Part shown: positions 1 through 11,506 of the stretch, piece by piece
Layout of the letters: the number at the start of each line of letters is the position of its first letter
Numbering within the stretch: the first letter of the stretch is position 1
Source: Deinandra increscens subsp. villosa
Lineage: Eukaryota; Streptophyta; Magnoliopsida; Asterales; Asteraceae
Reading direction: 5' to 3'
DNA length: 64,000 nucleotides
Assembly (NCBI GenBank): GCA_039602395.1
Contig: JBCNJP010000019.1
Coordinates: forward strand, 8,324,997 to 8,388,996
The notes under the pieces: generated by a model
The model's database searches: none
Told to the model about the DNA's origin: nothing
What the model saw: the letters and a program-made list of their open reading frames with translations, nothing else
Translations under genes and position numbers: made by a program

Positions 1-290
1 TATCCGACTAAGAGTAAAATGTCAAAATCCCTTCTCTTGCATCTAAACACTACACACTACCTTTGTAAGATGGTGCATATATAAGTACAGAAAAAGACAT
101 AACCATATCTCCAAAGGCGAGTTTAGTTCCAATTTGTAGGGTGGAATTATAAAATAAACCTGAAAAATATAAAATGAATCCCATTTTTATTTGGTAATAG
201 AAGTAGGCCACATAAATGAAATATTAAGATGTGGAAGAAAGCATACCTTCATAAGGAACACAAACTGACAAACATGAACATGATCATGCC

Positions 291-3200
291 TTAGGCATCT
301 TTCTTTGTGATCCTGATAAATTTTTTCAAAGTGATTAGCGGTCAATAGGTTAGCATGTAAAACATATACAGGTAAAGTAACCGAAGTTTTCGTTACCTAA
401 AACAGTAGATTCCGAGAGCTGTTGTTATTTCATGAATGACTGATATGGCAAAGTGCAGATATAATGCAGCTGCAATGACCAGAAATTTGTTCAAGAATTA
501 ATTTCCACAATGCATGTAATATTGTTCCAGAATTACATCAAGTGGTTTAAATCGTCATGATGAGCACCATACCTGTGTAAACACAAAAGCCGAGAAGCAT
601 CCATTTCTCATCAACAAAGGGAATTCTGCAACGAATTTAAACAACATTGAAGGTTAGATACAAACTAAATAGGGGGTATTTCTAACATTTAACAAGAAAG
701 ATAACAATAAATACCCGTCATTTAACCGAGCTGTAAGTGCATTTGCAATTGCAAGGGGGAGATAGAGCAACGACTGCAGTTAAAACAACAAAAAATTTCT
801 TCGACTCAGTTATTGCAAAATTGAATATTTAACAGTTGTTGGTGTTAGAATAGAGCTTACCATTGACATTCCAGTTTTCAATCCCTTGGGTTCATCACAC
901 AAGTGAGCCAATACCATCCTTCCCTGCCAAACAAAAGATCTTCACAATAAAATGGATGAAGTACATAAATATACATTTTTACTTATATGTTGATTAAGAT
1001 AAAAATAAGACTATTTAGTAATTTGTGGGCACAAAGAATAAACTGAAATTTAGAAAATACAAGAGATATAACTATATGCTTACAACTAGGAATCCAAATG
1101 CCAGTCCAATTCCCATCACAACCATGTGTGGGTAGTTTCTGATTAAATCCGAGGGAGACATAAAATCCCTGAAAAACAGAAAACGTTTAACTACAACTCA
1201 AATGTCAAAAATACCATTTTCTGATGTTGGCTTAATTTAGATGATTAGATCGCAATAAGAAAAAAGAAAAGGCAGCCACAACTTTTTACCCAGCCACAAG
1301 CTCACAACTAGTTGATTTTGTGTGATCTTTTATTTTTTTTTTTGTTAGGATTCAAGTCTTTATTTTTCAGTCCTAATTATTAGAGTTTTATCTTTAGATT
1401 GGTAGCTTAGTCCTCAAGATATTTATTTTAATTGAATAATAGTCGAAGCAGCGGTTGCTTCTAAAAATTAGAAGCGAGTTTGAGGCACTCAAATTTAAAG
1501 AAGCAAGACATCTAGAAGTCATGTATGTTGGTGTAGATCGAGTGGGGAAAAAAACACGTATCCAAACTCTACAAAGCAAGTTCGAGGCACTCAAGATGAA
1601 GGATGGTGAATCGGTTGATGTTTTTGCAGCCAAGATAAGTGCCCTAGTCTCACAAGCCACTAATCTTGGTTCGACAATAAAAGGGTGCACATTGGTAAGG
1701 AAACTGTTGGACTCTGTACCGGACACATATTTTTAGCTTCTGGTATCCATAGAGCAGACTTCTGATCTTAGACAACATGTTGTCTGAAGAATTGGAAGAA
1801 TGCGAGCACAGGAAAAACAATGTGAAGATCATAGAGGACTGTCGTTTGCTCGATCAGATGGTAGATCGCAGCCAAGGACGTGGCGCTGCAAGTTCAGATG
1901 ACTGAAAAACTGGTCAAAGACGTGGTCGCAGGAATGATCGTATTAGGAGAAGCCGAAACAACACGGTCAAAGATCGACAGGAGCGACATCGAAACAAAGA
2001 CAAATCACACAACATGTGTTTAAGATGTGAGAAATATAAATCTGTGAGAATGTGTGTCCAAACCAGGAACATACGGAGGAAAAAACATTGTTTGCTCAAA
2101 GTGATGATGATGAACCAATTTTATATTAAGCATGAATAAACAGGAGTGGTTTCCGGGTAGGAAATTTCGTTCTGTGGGTAGCTTAGTTGATAGGTCAGAA
2201 TGTACATAAAAAGGTTTTTTATTGGTGATCAGGATTCGGGCTTGAATAGTATGGATGAGCATGATAAAAAACTTGAAACGATGACCAAGGAGTCAAGGAC
2301 TTACAAGGACTATTGGGAATTGAAGATCCGCATCAAATTAATCGGGATCCAAATTAAGAGGGGGATTGTTGGCTTACTTTGGATCAAAACAAGAAAAAAG
2401 AAAAGAAAACAACAGCAATTTTTGACCTAGCCACAACTTAAAGATTTTTGTGATCTTTTATTTTTTGTTAGAATTTCAGTCTTTATTTTTCTTTCCTGGT
2501 TATTAGAGTTTCATTTTAGGATTAATAGCTTAGTCCTCGAGGTTTTTTGTTATAAATAGATGCTAGGATCATTGTAATTTGTGTGGTGGTTTTTATTTTA
2601 ATTAAATCAGAGTCGAAGCTGGGGTTGCTTCCAAAAACCTCCAATGTTATTTTCTTTCTGCTGCTTGATACTCAACACAATAATATGAGAATGAAAGTTG
2701 TTGCATACCAGAGAAGAACTACCCCCAAAAGCAAGCAAAATGGGACAAGCTGCAATATAATGATAAAACAACGAGTAAGCCTCTTAAGGATTAAAAAAAG
2801 TAAAGAATGCACAAAAGAATACTATTACCATAGCCAATGCGCTTAGCATGCTTCCTTTTCTCGATTGGACAACCTTATAAACATTCTGCACACTAATAAA
2901 AAAAACAGAAGTTAAATCAGACTATTTAAAGATTATATAAAACAACTGCCAATCCTTTAATGGATAAATCAAATGTAAGCAACATGTGTGGGTTGGTAAA
3001 GTTTCTGCACGGTGTGTTTTCTATAAAAAGGATAATTAGTCTTCTTATGTTTCGGGAGAGTTGAACATACCCAATCAGCCATAAAAAGGGAAGTGTAGGT
3101 GACTAGGTGTCAGGTTAACTTGATATTTTTTTAAGATTGTCTTTTATGTGTGTTACAGAGGTAAAGTTCAAATGAGTAAAACTATGACGATTTGGTGATA

Positions 3201-5405
3201 TGTGATATTATAACTTATAACAGACAATAATGTTTACCAGCTAAAATTTCTGCCATTAAATTTCTCTTTTCCTAGGCATTTTTATGTTTAATATCTACAT
3301 TGGCCTCTTTGTGATTACTTAGATATCCAGATAAATATTATGAATATGCTATGACTGTTTGATGAAATGAAGGGATTTACTTACTTGAATGAGACGGTAG
3401 GTATAACAGCAAAAAGTACCATAAATAACAAAACAACTCCAGAAGTAGGGATTCCTGAATACAGCAATACCTCAAATGATTCATCTCACAAGTTGACAAA
3501 CAATATAATACAACCATTATCCATGACATACTAAAACGTGGATATCTTACCATTTATAAACGGAACCCAACTCAAGAGGGGAATAGATTTCCCAAAATCC
3601 TGGGCCCACCACTCTGCACCTGAAATTATATATAACCACCTATGAGTCTATGATATAGCTAACAATCGTTTAATTACAAGGAACAAATAACGAAGGTTTG
3701 ATTTACTAAAAGTGGCATACCAACTACAGATGTAAAGAAATGCGCGAAATATATCAGCATGAGACCCTCTGTGGGTCCATTTACAACTGGAAGGACTAGG
3801 GTGTTGGTGAAATAGCTGCAACATGCAAAAAACTTCAGCAGGTTCTTGAAACAATAAGGTAATTTTTTTATAAAAAAAAAATTGTGGCAGGGCCATTATA
3901 GATGTAGACAAACTAGAAAGGAGGATTGCTGGTACTACTTACTGTTCCCAGGTTGCACCATAAAATGGAACAGCCGAAATTACCCAGAACCAAAATGTAT
4001 TTCTTCCACACATAGCAGTGCTTCCAAAAGCCAAGGCCTCCAACTAAATTATTCAAATAAGAAATAATAAAAACTAAAATGGAAAATGACAGTGGGAGTA
4101 GCAAGTATAACTAAGCATGAAATAAGACATACCGCACAAGCAAGTGCATCACATCCTGCAAAATCAGTAAAAAGCCATTTAAATACATATTATAGCACAT
4201 AAAATGGGTAAGAGGGAAAAGAAGAGTCAAAGAAAATGGGTATAAGGGAATTTTATAATTCACCGTGATCAAAAAGTTCTCCTAACGGGCTAGAGGAATT
4301 TGTCCTTCTTGCTTGTTTTCCATCAACAGCATCAAAGGTCTAGAAGTATATACATCAAGAAAGTTGGAAGTAAATCAATGAGAAAACAAATCTTAAAAAC
4401 TGATAATAATTATAAAATAAGTGACGAACTGAAATTGGAAATGATGTTAAAGAATCTCAAAAAAAATAACTATCAGAGACATAATATATTAATATGTAAA
4501 CATGGGAACACAAAAACCTTTTTCACTAAGATAAAAATAAACCTGGTACAAGAAGAGAAGTAATCCATGAGCAAAATGAACCCATCTTGGTGGTGGAGAA
4601 TCCAAATAGGGTGAATATATCTAAAAAAAGTCCACATGTTAAAGAGAAATCAGTGTTAAATTGCAGCAAAGAAAAACATGAATCTTAGAGACACTGACAA
4701 TTTTTAATTGCCAGTAAATATTTAAAAGCCATTGCTTTTTTGCACACACAACACACCAACAAACAACTTAGAATATATTCTGCCAGGATAATACTTTAGA
4801 GGCATGCTTTTAATGCCACAATAGAAAGAAAAAAAAAGGTTAACGACATCCAAAACTTTCACTGAGAAGTGAAATAAAGTAAAAGAAATAGCTTATATGC
4901 AGAGTGTGCAAGACATTAGAATTCAAATATAAAAAATAACCAACTCATGGACTCACATAGCCAAGCACTGCAGAGGTCAGCAAGAACATGAATCCTGTGA
5001 GCGTAATCTGGAAAGAAAACCTTATGCTAAGCAAAAGAAATGAAAGGGGCATTCTATCACTTATGTATCAAGGGAGTATGATATAGATTAGAATGCATAC
5101 CACATTAGGCCTGTATCATCATCCATGGTATGCAGAAAATAGAAGATAAAAAGCAGTTAGGTGACTACATAAACATTAACATCTAATAGTGTAACACTTA
5201 ATAAATAATCATTCACCAACATGTTTAACATATAAAAAACACATAGATAACAGTAGAGTGCTACTTACGGCATCCAAAGAGGGAAGAACGTAACAAATCG
5301 AGTCCAAAAAGGTTGTAGGACATATTTTGCAACATAAGAGTGATCAACTCCACTGTACTTATGCTTATGCAGTGCCTTAACGCCATGAGCACCTATATAA
5401 CCCAT
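291..5405 (-). CDS. AAPT1: Aminoalcohol (choline/ethanolamine) phosphotransferase, 18 coding exons
   Basis: Integral ER-membrane enzyme for the last Kennedy-pathway step: transfer of phosphocholine or phosphoethanolamine from the CDP-alcohol to diacylglycerol. Coding exons in gene order: 5269-5405, 5101-5110, 4957-5007, 4543-4620, 4264-4339, 4133-4155, 3943-4043, 3721-3815, 3551-3619, 3385-3454, 2829-2892, 2709-2749, 1084-1168, 861-923, 715-773, 573-625, 397-469, 291-312. All splice phases agree and give 389 aa, the usual plant AAPT length. The protein begins MGYIGAHGVKALHKHKYSGV and has the CDP-alcohol phosphotransferase motif DG-x2-AR-x8-G-x3-D-x3-D at about residues 98-120, followed by many hydrophobic segments. 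It ends in a KKDA-like basic tail. Exon 11 uses the upstream of two close AG acceptors, the only one that keeps frame. Intron 12 holds a copia remnant. Substrate preference cannot be read from sequence. No inactivating lesion seen. Confidence 0.95.
1225..2636 (+). mobile_element. Decayed, internally deleted Ty1/copia-like element in AAPT intron 12
   Basis: Two direct repeats, 1225-~1467 and 2367-~2636, both start TGTTGGCTTA and share a long alignable body; the left one lacks about 45 bp present in the right. A purine tract (2356-2365) sits just before the right repeat, as a polypurine tract should before a 3' LTR, which sets the + orientation. The right repeat has a TATAAATAG box near 2550. 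Between them, 1455-1736 encodes a copia-type Gag (UBN2-like) fragment with FEALKMKDGESVDVF; the rest of pol is missing. The element is antisense to its host gene. The LTR ends and target duplication could not be fixed. Confidence 0.75.
5101..5110 (-). other. 10-nt micro-exon of the AAPT gene
   Basis: Bounded by an ACAG acceptor (5111-5114) and a GTATGC donor (5095-5100). Without these 10 nt, exon 1 and the next exon are out of frame. With them the junction reads W-M-P-P-N-V-I-T-L, the conserved AAPT sequence. Confidence 0.9.
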
Positions 5406-6340
5406 TGCTTATAGCACCCTTTAGCTTCTACAACCTGTCATTTATGGGAAAAAAAAACAGTCATCCCACAAAGTCGAAATCAGCACTATAATACTATAAT
5501 AAGATCATATTTTAAAGCAATACTTTCTTTAACCACGTTACATGACAATATCGATCAAAATCCACAGAAGTGTTGGACCCTATAACATTCTATGTGAGTC
5601 TGTGATATGTGTATTAAGCTTAATAGCCACCAAAACATGATTTCAATGTAGAAGTTGCAACCACCGAAGCATAAACCCATCATCATTCCACAATTAAAAA
5701 AAAATGATGTTTATGAAGAATTAAAAAATAAATAAGATGGCATTACACACTTATAACTAAGGTGGCATACTGTTTGCAGTAGTTCCCCAATCTCTCTATT
5801 TCTACTCCTTTTTTTTTTTTTTTGCTAATTTGATGGACAAGGTTTGGAATATTCAGTACAGGCATAAAATCAGAAATCTACACGCAAATTCAACCACACT
5901 TTGCCACAAATCTACATGAAAGCGTATCCCCTACGAAACCAGTCCAGATTTACGAAAAAACCTATTTCTTCCTCTACGGAATTAGTTCTTCGTGGTTACA
6001 AACAATCCAAAGCTCCAAACTAAAATATCCGAACAGCAATTAATTACCCTAAAAGTATCAATAAATGGAAATTACAAATTGAATCAACAAAATCATATAT
6101 TATATATACAAAAAGGCATGGATGGAATATGCGTACATCAGACAGGGTTTAGGGATGATAACCTGGGCTGGGAAAATCTATCAGTGAGCTTGACGATGAA
6201 GATCGAAAGAAATCGAAGGGAAAGATGAATTGAAAAATGAAAAGTAGATCTGAGATTGATTGAGCGTACCAAGACGACGAAAGGAGTGAGTGGTGGCTCT
6301 GCGAGTTTGGCATCAATGATTCGATGCCTCCCGCCCTAGA
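5406..6340 (-). promoter_or_regulatory. 5' leader of the AAPT gene with a leader intron
   Basis: A plausible non-coding first exon lies at about 6272-6340 on the minus strand, ending at a GTACGC donor. A leader intron would run to an acceptor near 5437, leaving about 31 nt of leader before the ATG at 5405. A leader intron is common in plant phospholipid-synthesis genes. The exact transcription start cannot be seen. Confidence 0.5.
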
Positions 6341-6707
6341 GGTTAAAAGCGGGTATAACGATATATTCGATTTTTGGCTCAAAAGTGAACCTTTTTTTAT
6401 TGATTCTAATCCTGACTGTGCCCTACACGGTGTGTTATGACGTGTCACCGTGTCAATTACGTCCCTCGTTTTCTTAAGAGTTATTTTATTTTATAACACA
6501 CTAGTTTTTTATCCCAGTGTGTTACACGGGTTAATTTAAAATTTTATGATGATGTCAAGTTTTTTTTTTATTAATTAAACTATGAGCAAATTTTTTTCAT
6601 TATTATATAGCATAGAGTATAGATAGATATAGATAGATGTAAATTAATATAATATATTATATATTAAATTAAGTAATTAAATAATTGGTTATTAAATACT
6701 TTAGAAG

Positions 6708-6803
6708 ACAATAAATAAATAGTGGATATATATATCCAAAATTAGAAGATTCGCTACAATAAATAAATAGTGGATATATATCCAAAATTAGAAGATCCAC
6801 TTG
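6708..6803. repeat. Two-copy ~48-bp tandem repeat
   Basis: An AT-rich unit containing GTGGATATATATCC and AAAATTAGAAGAT occurs twice back to back with one small length change in the TA run. No gene overlaps it. Confidence 0.8.
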
Positions 6804-6910
6804 TAAATGTTTATTGGCGGGAAAAATTATTGAGGATGAATGTGGTGGTGCCACGTGGCAAATTGTGGTGGCAAAAACTTTTATTTTATTATATATATAT
6901 ATATATATAT

Positions 6911-7150
6911 AGAGTCGAGTTAGCCTACATCCAGCAAAAACGCTACATCCATTGCGGATTCATCTGGGGCGTCCATCAAGATCATCCAACAGCCAAGATC
7001 TTTGGTGTTTCCGCCTATGGTGTTTTTTTCCCCCACCGAAAACACCATAGGCGGAAACACCATAGATCCTGGCTGTTGGATGATCTTGATGGACGCCCCA
7101 GATGAATCCGCAATGGATGTAGCGTTTTTGCTGGATGTATTTTACCCTAA

Positions 7151-7154
<4 letters not shown>
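6911..7154. mobile_element. Fold-back (hairpin) MITE
   Basis: Two arms of about 120 bp (6911-7029 and 7035-7154) are near-perfect reverse complements separated by a few bases. The outer ends read GAGTCGAGTTAG and CTAACTC and are flanked on both sides by long (TA)n runs. Both strands therefore give near-identical open frames, which are not genes. Transcription would give a long double-stranded hairpin. Superfamily is unclear because the TA flanks hide any target duplication. Confidence 0.8.
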
Positions 7155-7187
<33 letters not shown>

Positions 7188-7210
7188 TATAGATATAGAT
7201 TGGTTTGTGG

Positions 7211-7568
7211 TAGAGGTGCATAAAACAAAAATCAAAACCGGTTTGAAGTAAAGACCGGTTAGACTGAAACCCGGTTAGGGTTGAATCTGGTCCGCCGGTC
7301 AGGTATAGGTTTCAGTGTTTTACCCCTCGTGCCCAAAACCGGTTACTAACCCGGTTATTTACTATCCGATTGCAAGAAAACCCGGAAAAAAACGATATAA
7401 ACACCGGTTAACTAGTTTCTAACCGGAACCGACGGTTGCAACCCAGTTACATGTTTCCTCCTCTTAAACCGGTTACAACATGGTCCCGTTTTTCCAGTAA
7501 CCGATTATGACCAGTCTATTGTCCTAACCAGAACCGGTTGAAAAAAATAACTAGTTTGTGCACCTCTA
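7211..7568. mobile_element. hAT-type MITE with exact 8-bp target duplication
   Basis: Starts TAGAGGTGCA and ends TGCACCTCTA (10-bp perfect inverted termini). GTTTGTGG lies on both sides (7203-7210 and 7569-7576), an 8-bp duplication typical of hAT elements. The 358-bp body has about ten AACCGGTT-like motifs and no open reading frame. Confidence 0.92.
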
Positions 7569-7576
7569 GTTTGTGG

Positions 7577-10036
7577 TATTATAAGTATGGCTATGTGAGT
7601 TTACCAAAAGAGTTGATTGTTTAATAGATATAATGATGTAAATATATATTTTTATATCAATTTCAAGTTTTCAAGGATTAGCAGGAAGTTAGTGGTATAA
7701 TTTTAATGTCTTTACGTAATTTTTTCTATTTTAATTTCTTTACATAGCGTTGTAGCAATGCAATTGTTTTGTGTATTCGTGTTGGCTTCACGACAACGCG
7801 GTGTTAGTAGATCTAGTTTTACACATGTATACAGAGAGTTAATTTACCATATGTTTTTTTTATTATCTTAGGAGATAGATATGATTACGATCGCTCTCTA
7901 TATTAATGTTTTTTTTGCTGGACTGATAAAAACGATTGGTTTAGGTGCTACGTCGTTTTTTAGACCTCTTTTTACACATTGTGATTTTTAGGTTTTGTTT
8001 TTACGACGGCCGAAAGAAGCCCGCCATTTTTCGCTCTTGCCACCACCTACTTTAAAAAAAAATAACGTCACAAAAAACTTGTATGTATGTTTACCTCATT
8101 ACATAATCAAGAGAAAGCTTGTCAATATAAACTTGTTTGTTGTTTGCGTTGTTTGGGGGCTGACTTTTCTTCGTCTTTTGTAGATTAGGTCAAAGACACG
8201 TACTTGGTTCAACTACTCACCATCATTTTTTTAGATTCTACTACATCAACATCTTTGATAGTTTATGTTTTTTTTTTTACCTTTGTTTGGTTTTTGCTTT
8301 ATGTGATGAACCGGTATTACTTGTAGGCGTTTGAGACATGTATATATCAGGGCTCCTATGTTAGCATAAAAATGCAACACATGTTTGTTTATAGACTTAT
8401 ACATTATAAGTCTTCTATTATATGTTCTTACTCCTAAATTGTCACGGCTACTCAGCCTGCTAAATGGAAATTTCTGATAAAACAGGAAAAAAAAAACAAC
8501 AACGAAGCTTAGGCTAATAGGACAAAACAAATATGTTCACGATTTAGTATCAGGAGAATGGTTTTATAAACGAAATTGTATGTAGTTTAAAACAAGAAAA
8601 AATGTTAGACCTTCCGATAATGTTGATTATTGATTTGAATGGCTTATTAGATTTTGTTTGTCTTGGTAATGTATCTTGATTTATTAGGTGTTTACCTGAT
8701 TTTAGGTTACAATCTGGTTTTGAGTAATGATTATCGTAAACTTAGAAACAGGCTTTGTGATTGCATTTTTATACTATCATGTTTTCTCTTTCATACGCTT
8801 CTTTTAAAGACATTTGTGCTTACATAACCGGGTTCAATTTCTTATGCTCTTCGGTTTGAATGGATATGTTAGTTGCTTGGTTTCTCTATGAAAGGCTCAC
8901 ATATTTATTTGAACTTTTTTCTCTTTATATCAATAGTTTTTTCAACAAATAAAATAACTTGTCTATATCACAGCCTCCACCATAGATGAAAAAAGGTTGC
9001 TTTGAGAGATATCCTCGGGTCACGCAAAACTGTCGCTTATTTTTCTTTCAAGTTATCTAAAGCAAAAATACATAAAATGTAGACGAATCAAACAAACAAG
9101 AAAGAAAGTAACAAAACAAGTAATCATATAGGAATGACAAACATAAAATCCTTACGAGTAAAGCAGTTAACACTAAGGCTAAGATTAAAGACATGCCTGG
9201 TATAAAAAAAAAACTCACCCAAGTCTATAGGAAACCTTATGGCGATTGTTCGTTATCGTATTATTATAAATAAAAACATGCACAAAAAGTAGTGTTTTCT
9301 GACCAATAATTGTCATATTTTTATACACACCGCACACATGTCACCCTGATTACTTAGTTGGGGATAATTAACTCCATTCGTACGTACTACTTCGGATATA
9401 CCAAAATACTTATTCTCACGCCTGAACTTGGTCGCCTAGCACTCCTGTCATGTGGCGAGGCTAATGACGTTGCTTAACGGTAACCATTTTCTCCTCATTA
9501 GTAGTCGTGTTGTACACCGAGCGACTTGTCCTTGGTCTCACCACTCTGGCTAAACGAAATACTTATGTTCTACATTAACGCCATCTGCACTCCACACAAC
9601 AATACAAATACATAACTAGCAATTCACAATGACTTCAGGATCTGAAAAACTACAACAACTCCATTACCAAGCATTGGCCTCTCGAGCCAGACTTAGCAAC
9701 AAGCGAACCAGCCAGTCATAACGCCAATATTGATCCAAGGTAACTTCTTACAATTACGACAAATGATGCAAGATCATGTCCGAGCAAAGAGAATGAAAGA
9801 GACACAACTACACATCTCATTCTTCTAAAAAAATGAAGAGGAAGGTGATGGCCTAATTCTCTCTGATACTCCACAATGCCTGAACTTCAGTCGCGCTTCA
9901 ACAAAATACCTCGATTCTGTAGTCACCTTATAAAACACATAAATACATAAATACCATTGACTTAGAAGCCATTTAGTAATCTGTTAGAACTTAAAAGCCC
10001 TCTGCTACTTATACTTAATCAATCTTGTTACACATC
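7577..10036. other. Intergenic stretch, no supported gene
   Basis: AT-rich with only short frames lacking recognisable similarity. Around 7740-7816 there is a GC-rich imperfect hairpin followed by CTAG and T that could be another Helitron 3' end, but no 5' end was found. The part near 9629-9900 has a broken frame beginning MTSGSEKLQQ that might be decayed retroelement gag; it is too damaged to call. Confidence 0.5.
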
Positions 10037-10572
10037 TAGAGGTGAACAAAAAAACTAGTTGGAGAACTGACCGAGACAAAATAACTAAAACCAGTTATTA
10101 AAGAAAGCCGGTTATCAGTGAAACAGGTTTGGTTTCAAACCGGACCGGTGGTTACCATACGGTTCCACCCTCATGTTCACAAACCGGTTACAAAACCAGT
10201 TATTCACTAACCACAACAACAACAACAACATACCCAGTGAAACCCCACCCAAAGGGTAGGGTCTAGGGAGGGTGAGAGGATGACAAACCTTACCTTTAAC
10301 CCGAGGGATAAAGAGGCTGCACCCAAAGAGACCCCCGACTCGAAAAGCATCCAAACACGAAAAAACAAGCCACAAATAAAGATACTTACCACATATAAAA
10401 AAAATTATAAATACAAATAGAAACCCGGTTAACCGGCTACACACCACCTACAAACCACCTACACCTATTTTTTCTAATGAACCGCTTCCTAACAGTCTCG
10501 TCTATTGCTCTAACCGTTTTTAACGGTCAAATACCCTAATCGAAACCGGTTAAAAAAATAGTTTTTTTACGG
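10037..10572. mobile_element. Second, degenerate copy of the CCGGTT-rich hAT MITE
   Basis: Begins TAGAGGTGAA and has the same order of CCGGTT motifs and the same internal phrases as the element at 7211-7568, but its right terminus is eroded. The extra length comes from a SINE at about 10216-10387. No clear target duplication remains; the right end is approximate. Confidence 0.7.
10216..10387 (-). mobile_element. SINE 3' portion with (TTG)n tail, nested in a MITE
   Basis: Read on the minus strand it ends TTTCACTGGGTATG followed by TTG repeats, preceded by a pyrimidine-rich block with ACCCTCCCTAGACCCTACCC. This is the 3' signature of the TS-type plant SINEs. A short direct repeat ACCACA flanks it (10210-10215 and 10388-10393). 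The tRNA-like head with A and B boxes is not visible, so it is probably 5'-truncated. Confidence 0.7.
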
Positions 10573-11506
10573 CAAACATCTGGTTACCCAGGGGCCTTAT
10601 CATGAAAAACGATGCTACCCACGGGCCACGACACACTGCGACCACATTCCGTACGAGTAATCAGGACCCTCTATGTTGCACATCCCGAGGAAACCCACCG
10701 TCCAAAGATAAGAGGACATCCACTCCACCAAATAGTAAGGGATGTGTAAAAAAAAAAGTCCACTCCACCACTGTTGTTAACCTCTATGCACATCTGTTTC
10801 ATTAGTTTTACGTGTCATAATAATTACAATTTACAATAAGAAAAACATGCGAAAATCAGACTAAATTCATCAAATAAAAGAATTGTAATTCTCAAACGAG
10901 CCCAACTTGATGGTTCACGAGGCCCGTTCCGCCGCAAATGTAAACGCGAAAAACAGAAGCCCAGCCTTCTACGACGATCAGCCGACTTCTGAAACGCAAA
11001 GAGAACGCGGAGAGAAAAACAACTCGGGGAAAAAAGCGACACCGCGAGAGATACGGAGACGACGACTACGACCACCAGCAGCCACCGGATTTTCGCGGCT
11101 GATCTCCCAGGCCAATTTCACTATCCCAGGTATCATTCCCCCCATCCAATTTTGCATTTCATTACCTAATTTTGCTTACAATCGTTCCAGCAAGAACTAG
11201 GGTACACAATCATCCAATTTCACCCCTGCTTCTTCAATTACCAAATGTAGTTAGTTTATTTAGGGATTCACACACCTAGCTGTACTTAGTATGTTATCCG
11301 AATATGTACGGAGAATTACAACTTTTTTTATCAAGATGTTGTTCCACCTACACCTACAGCGCTGACTTTTTGGCTGGAATTCTTCGTGTGCTTAATCGAG
11401 ATTCTCTCATTTGAATGTGATTCGTAATTCGTAATTCATAATTCATTCAGTATAAAGTTTCTACTGTCTCCTACATATGAGTGGAGTGGGACCAGTGTTT
11501 TAAGCT

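Larger units (their letters stand above)
6501..7199 (-). mobile_element. Candidate non-autonomous Helitron
   Basis: On the minus strand the segment begins TCTATATCTATATC (at 7199) after a flanking A, and ends with a short GC-rich imperfect hairpin (6512-6530) plus CTAG (6504-6501) before a flanking T. That matches the Helitron rule: 5' TC, 3' hairpin, CTRR end, insertion between A and T. There is no coding capacity. It includes a fold-back element and a tandem repeat. The termini are short and AT-rich, so chance resemblance is possible. Confidence 0.4.

Noticed and set aside
6770..7235. Near-identical proteins predicted on both strands
   Set aside because: Explained by the fold-back element; they are mirror translations of one hairpin.
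10115..10447. 110-codon minus-strand frame with hydrophobic residues
   Set aside because: Spans a MITE and its nested SINE; the Leu/Cys/Trp runs come from the TTG tail.
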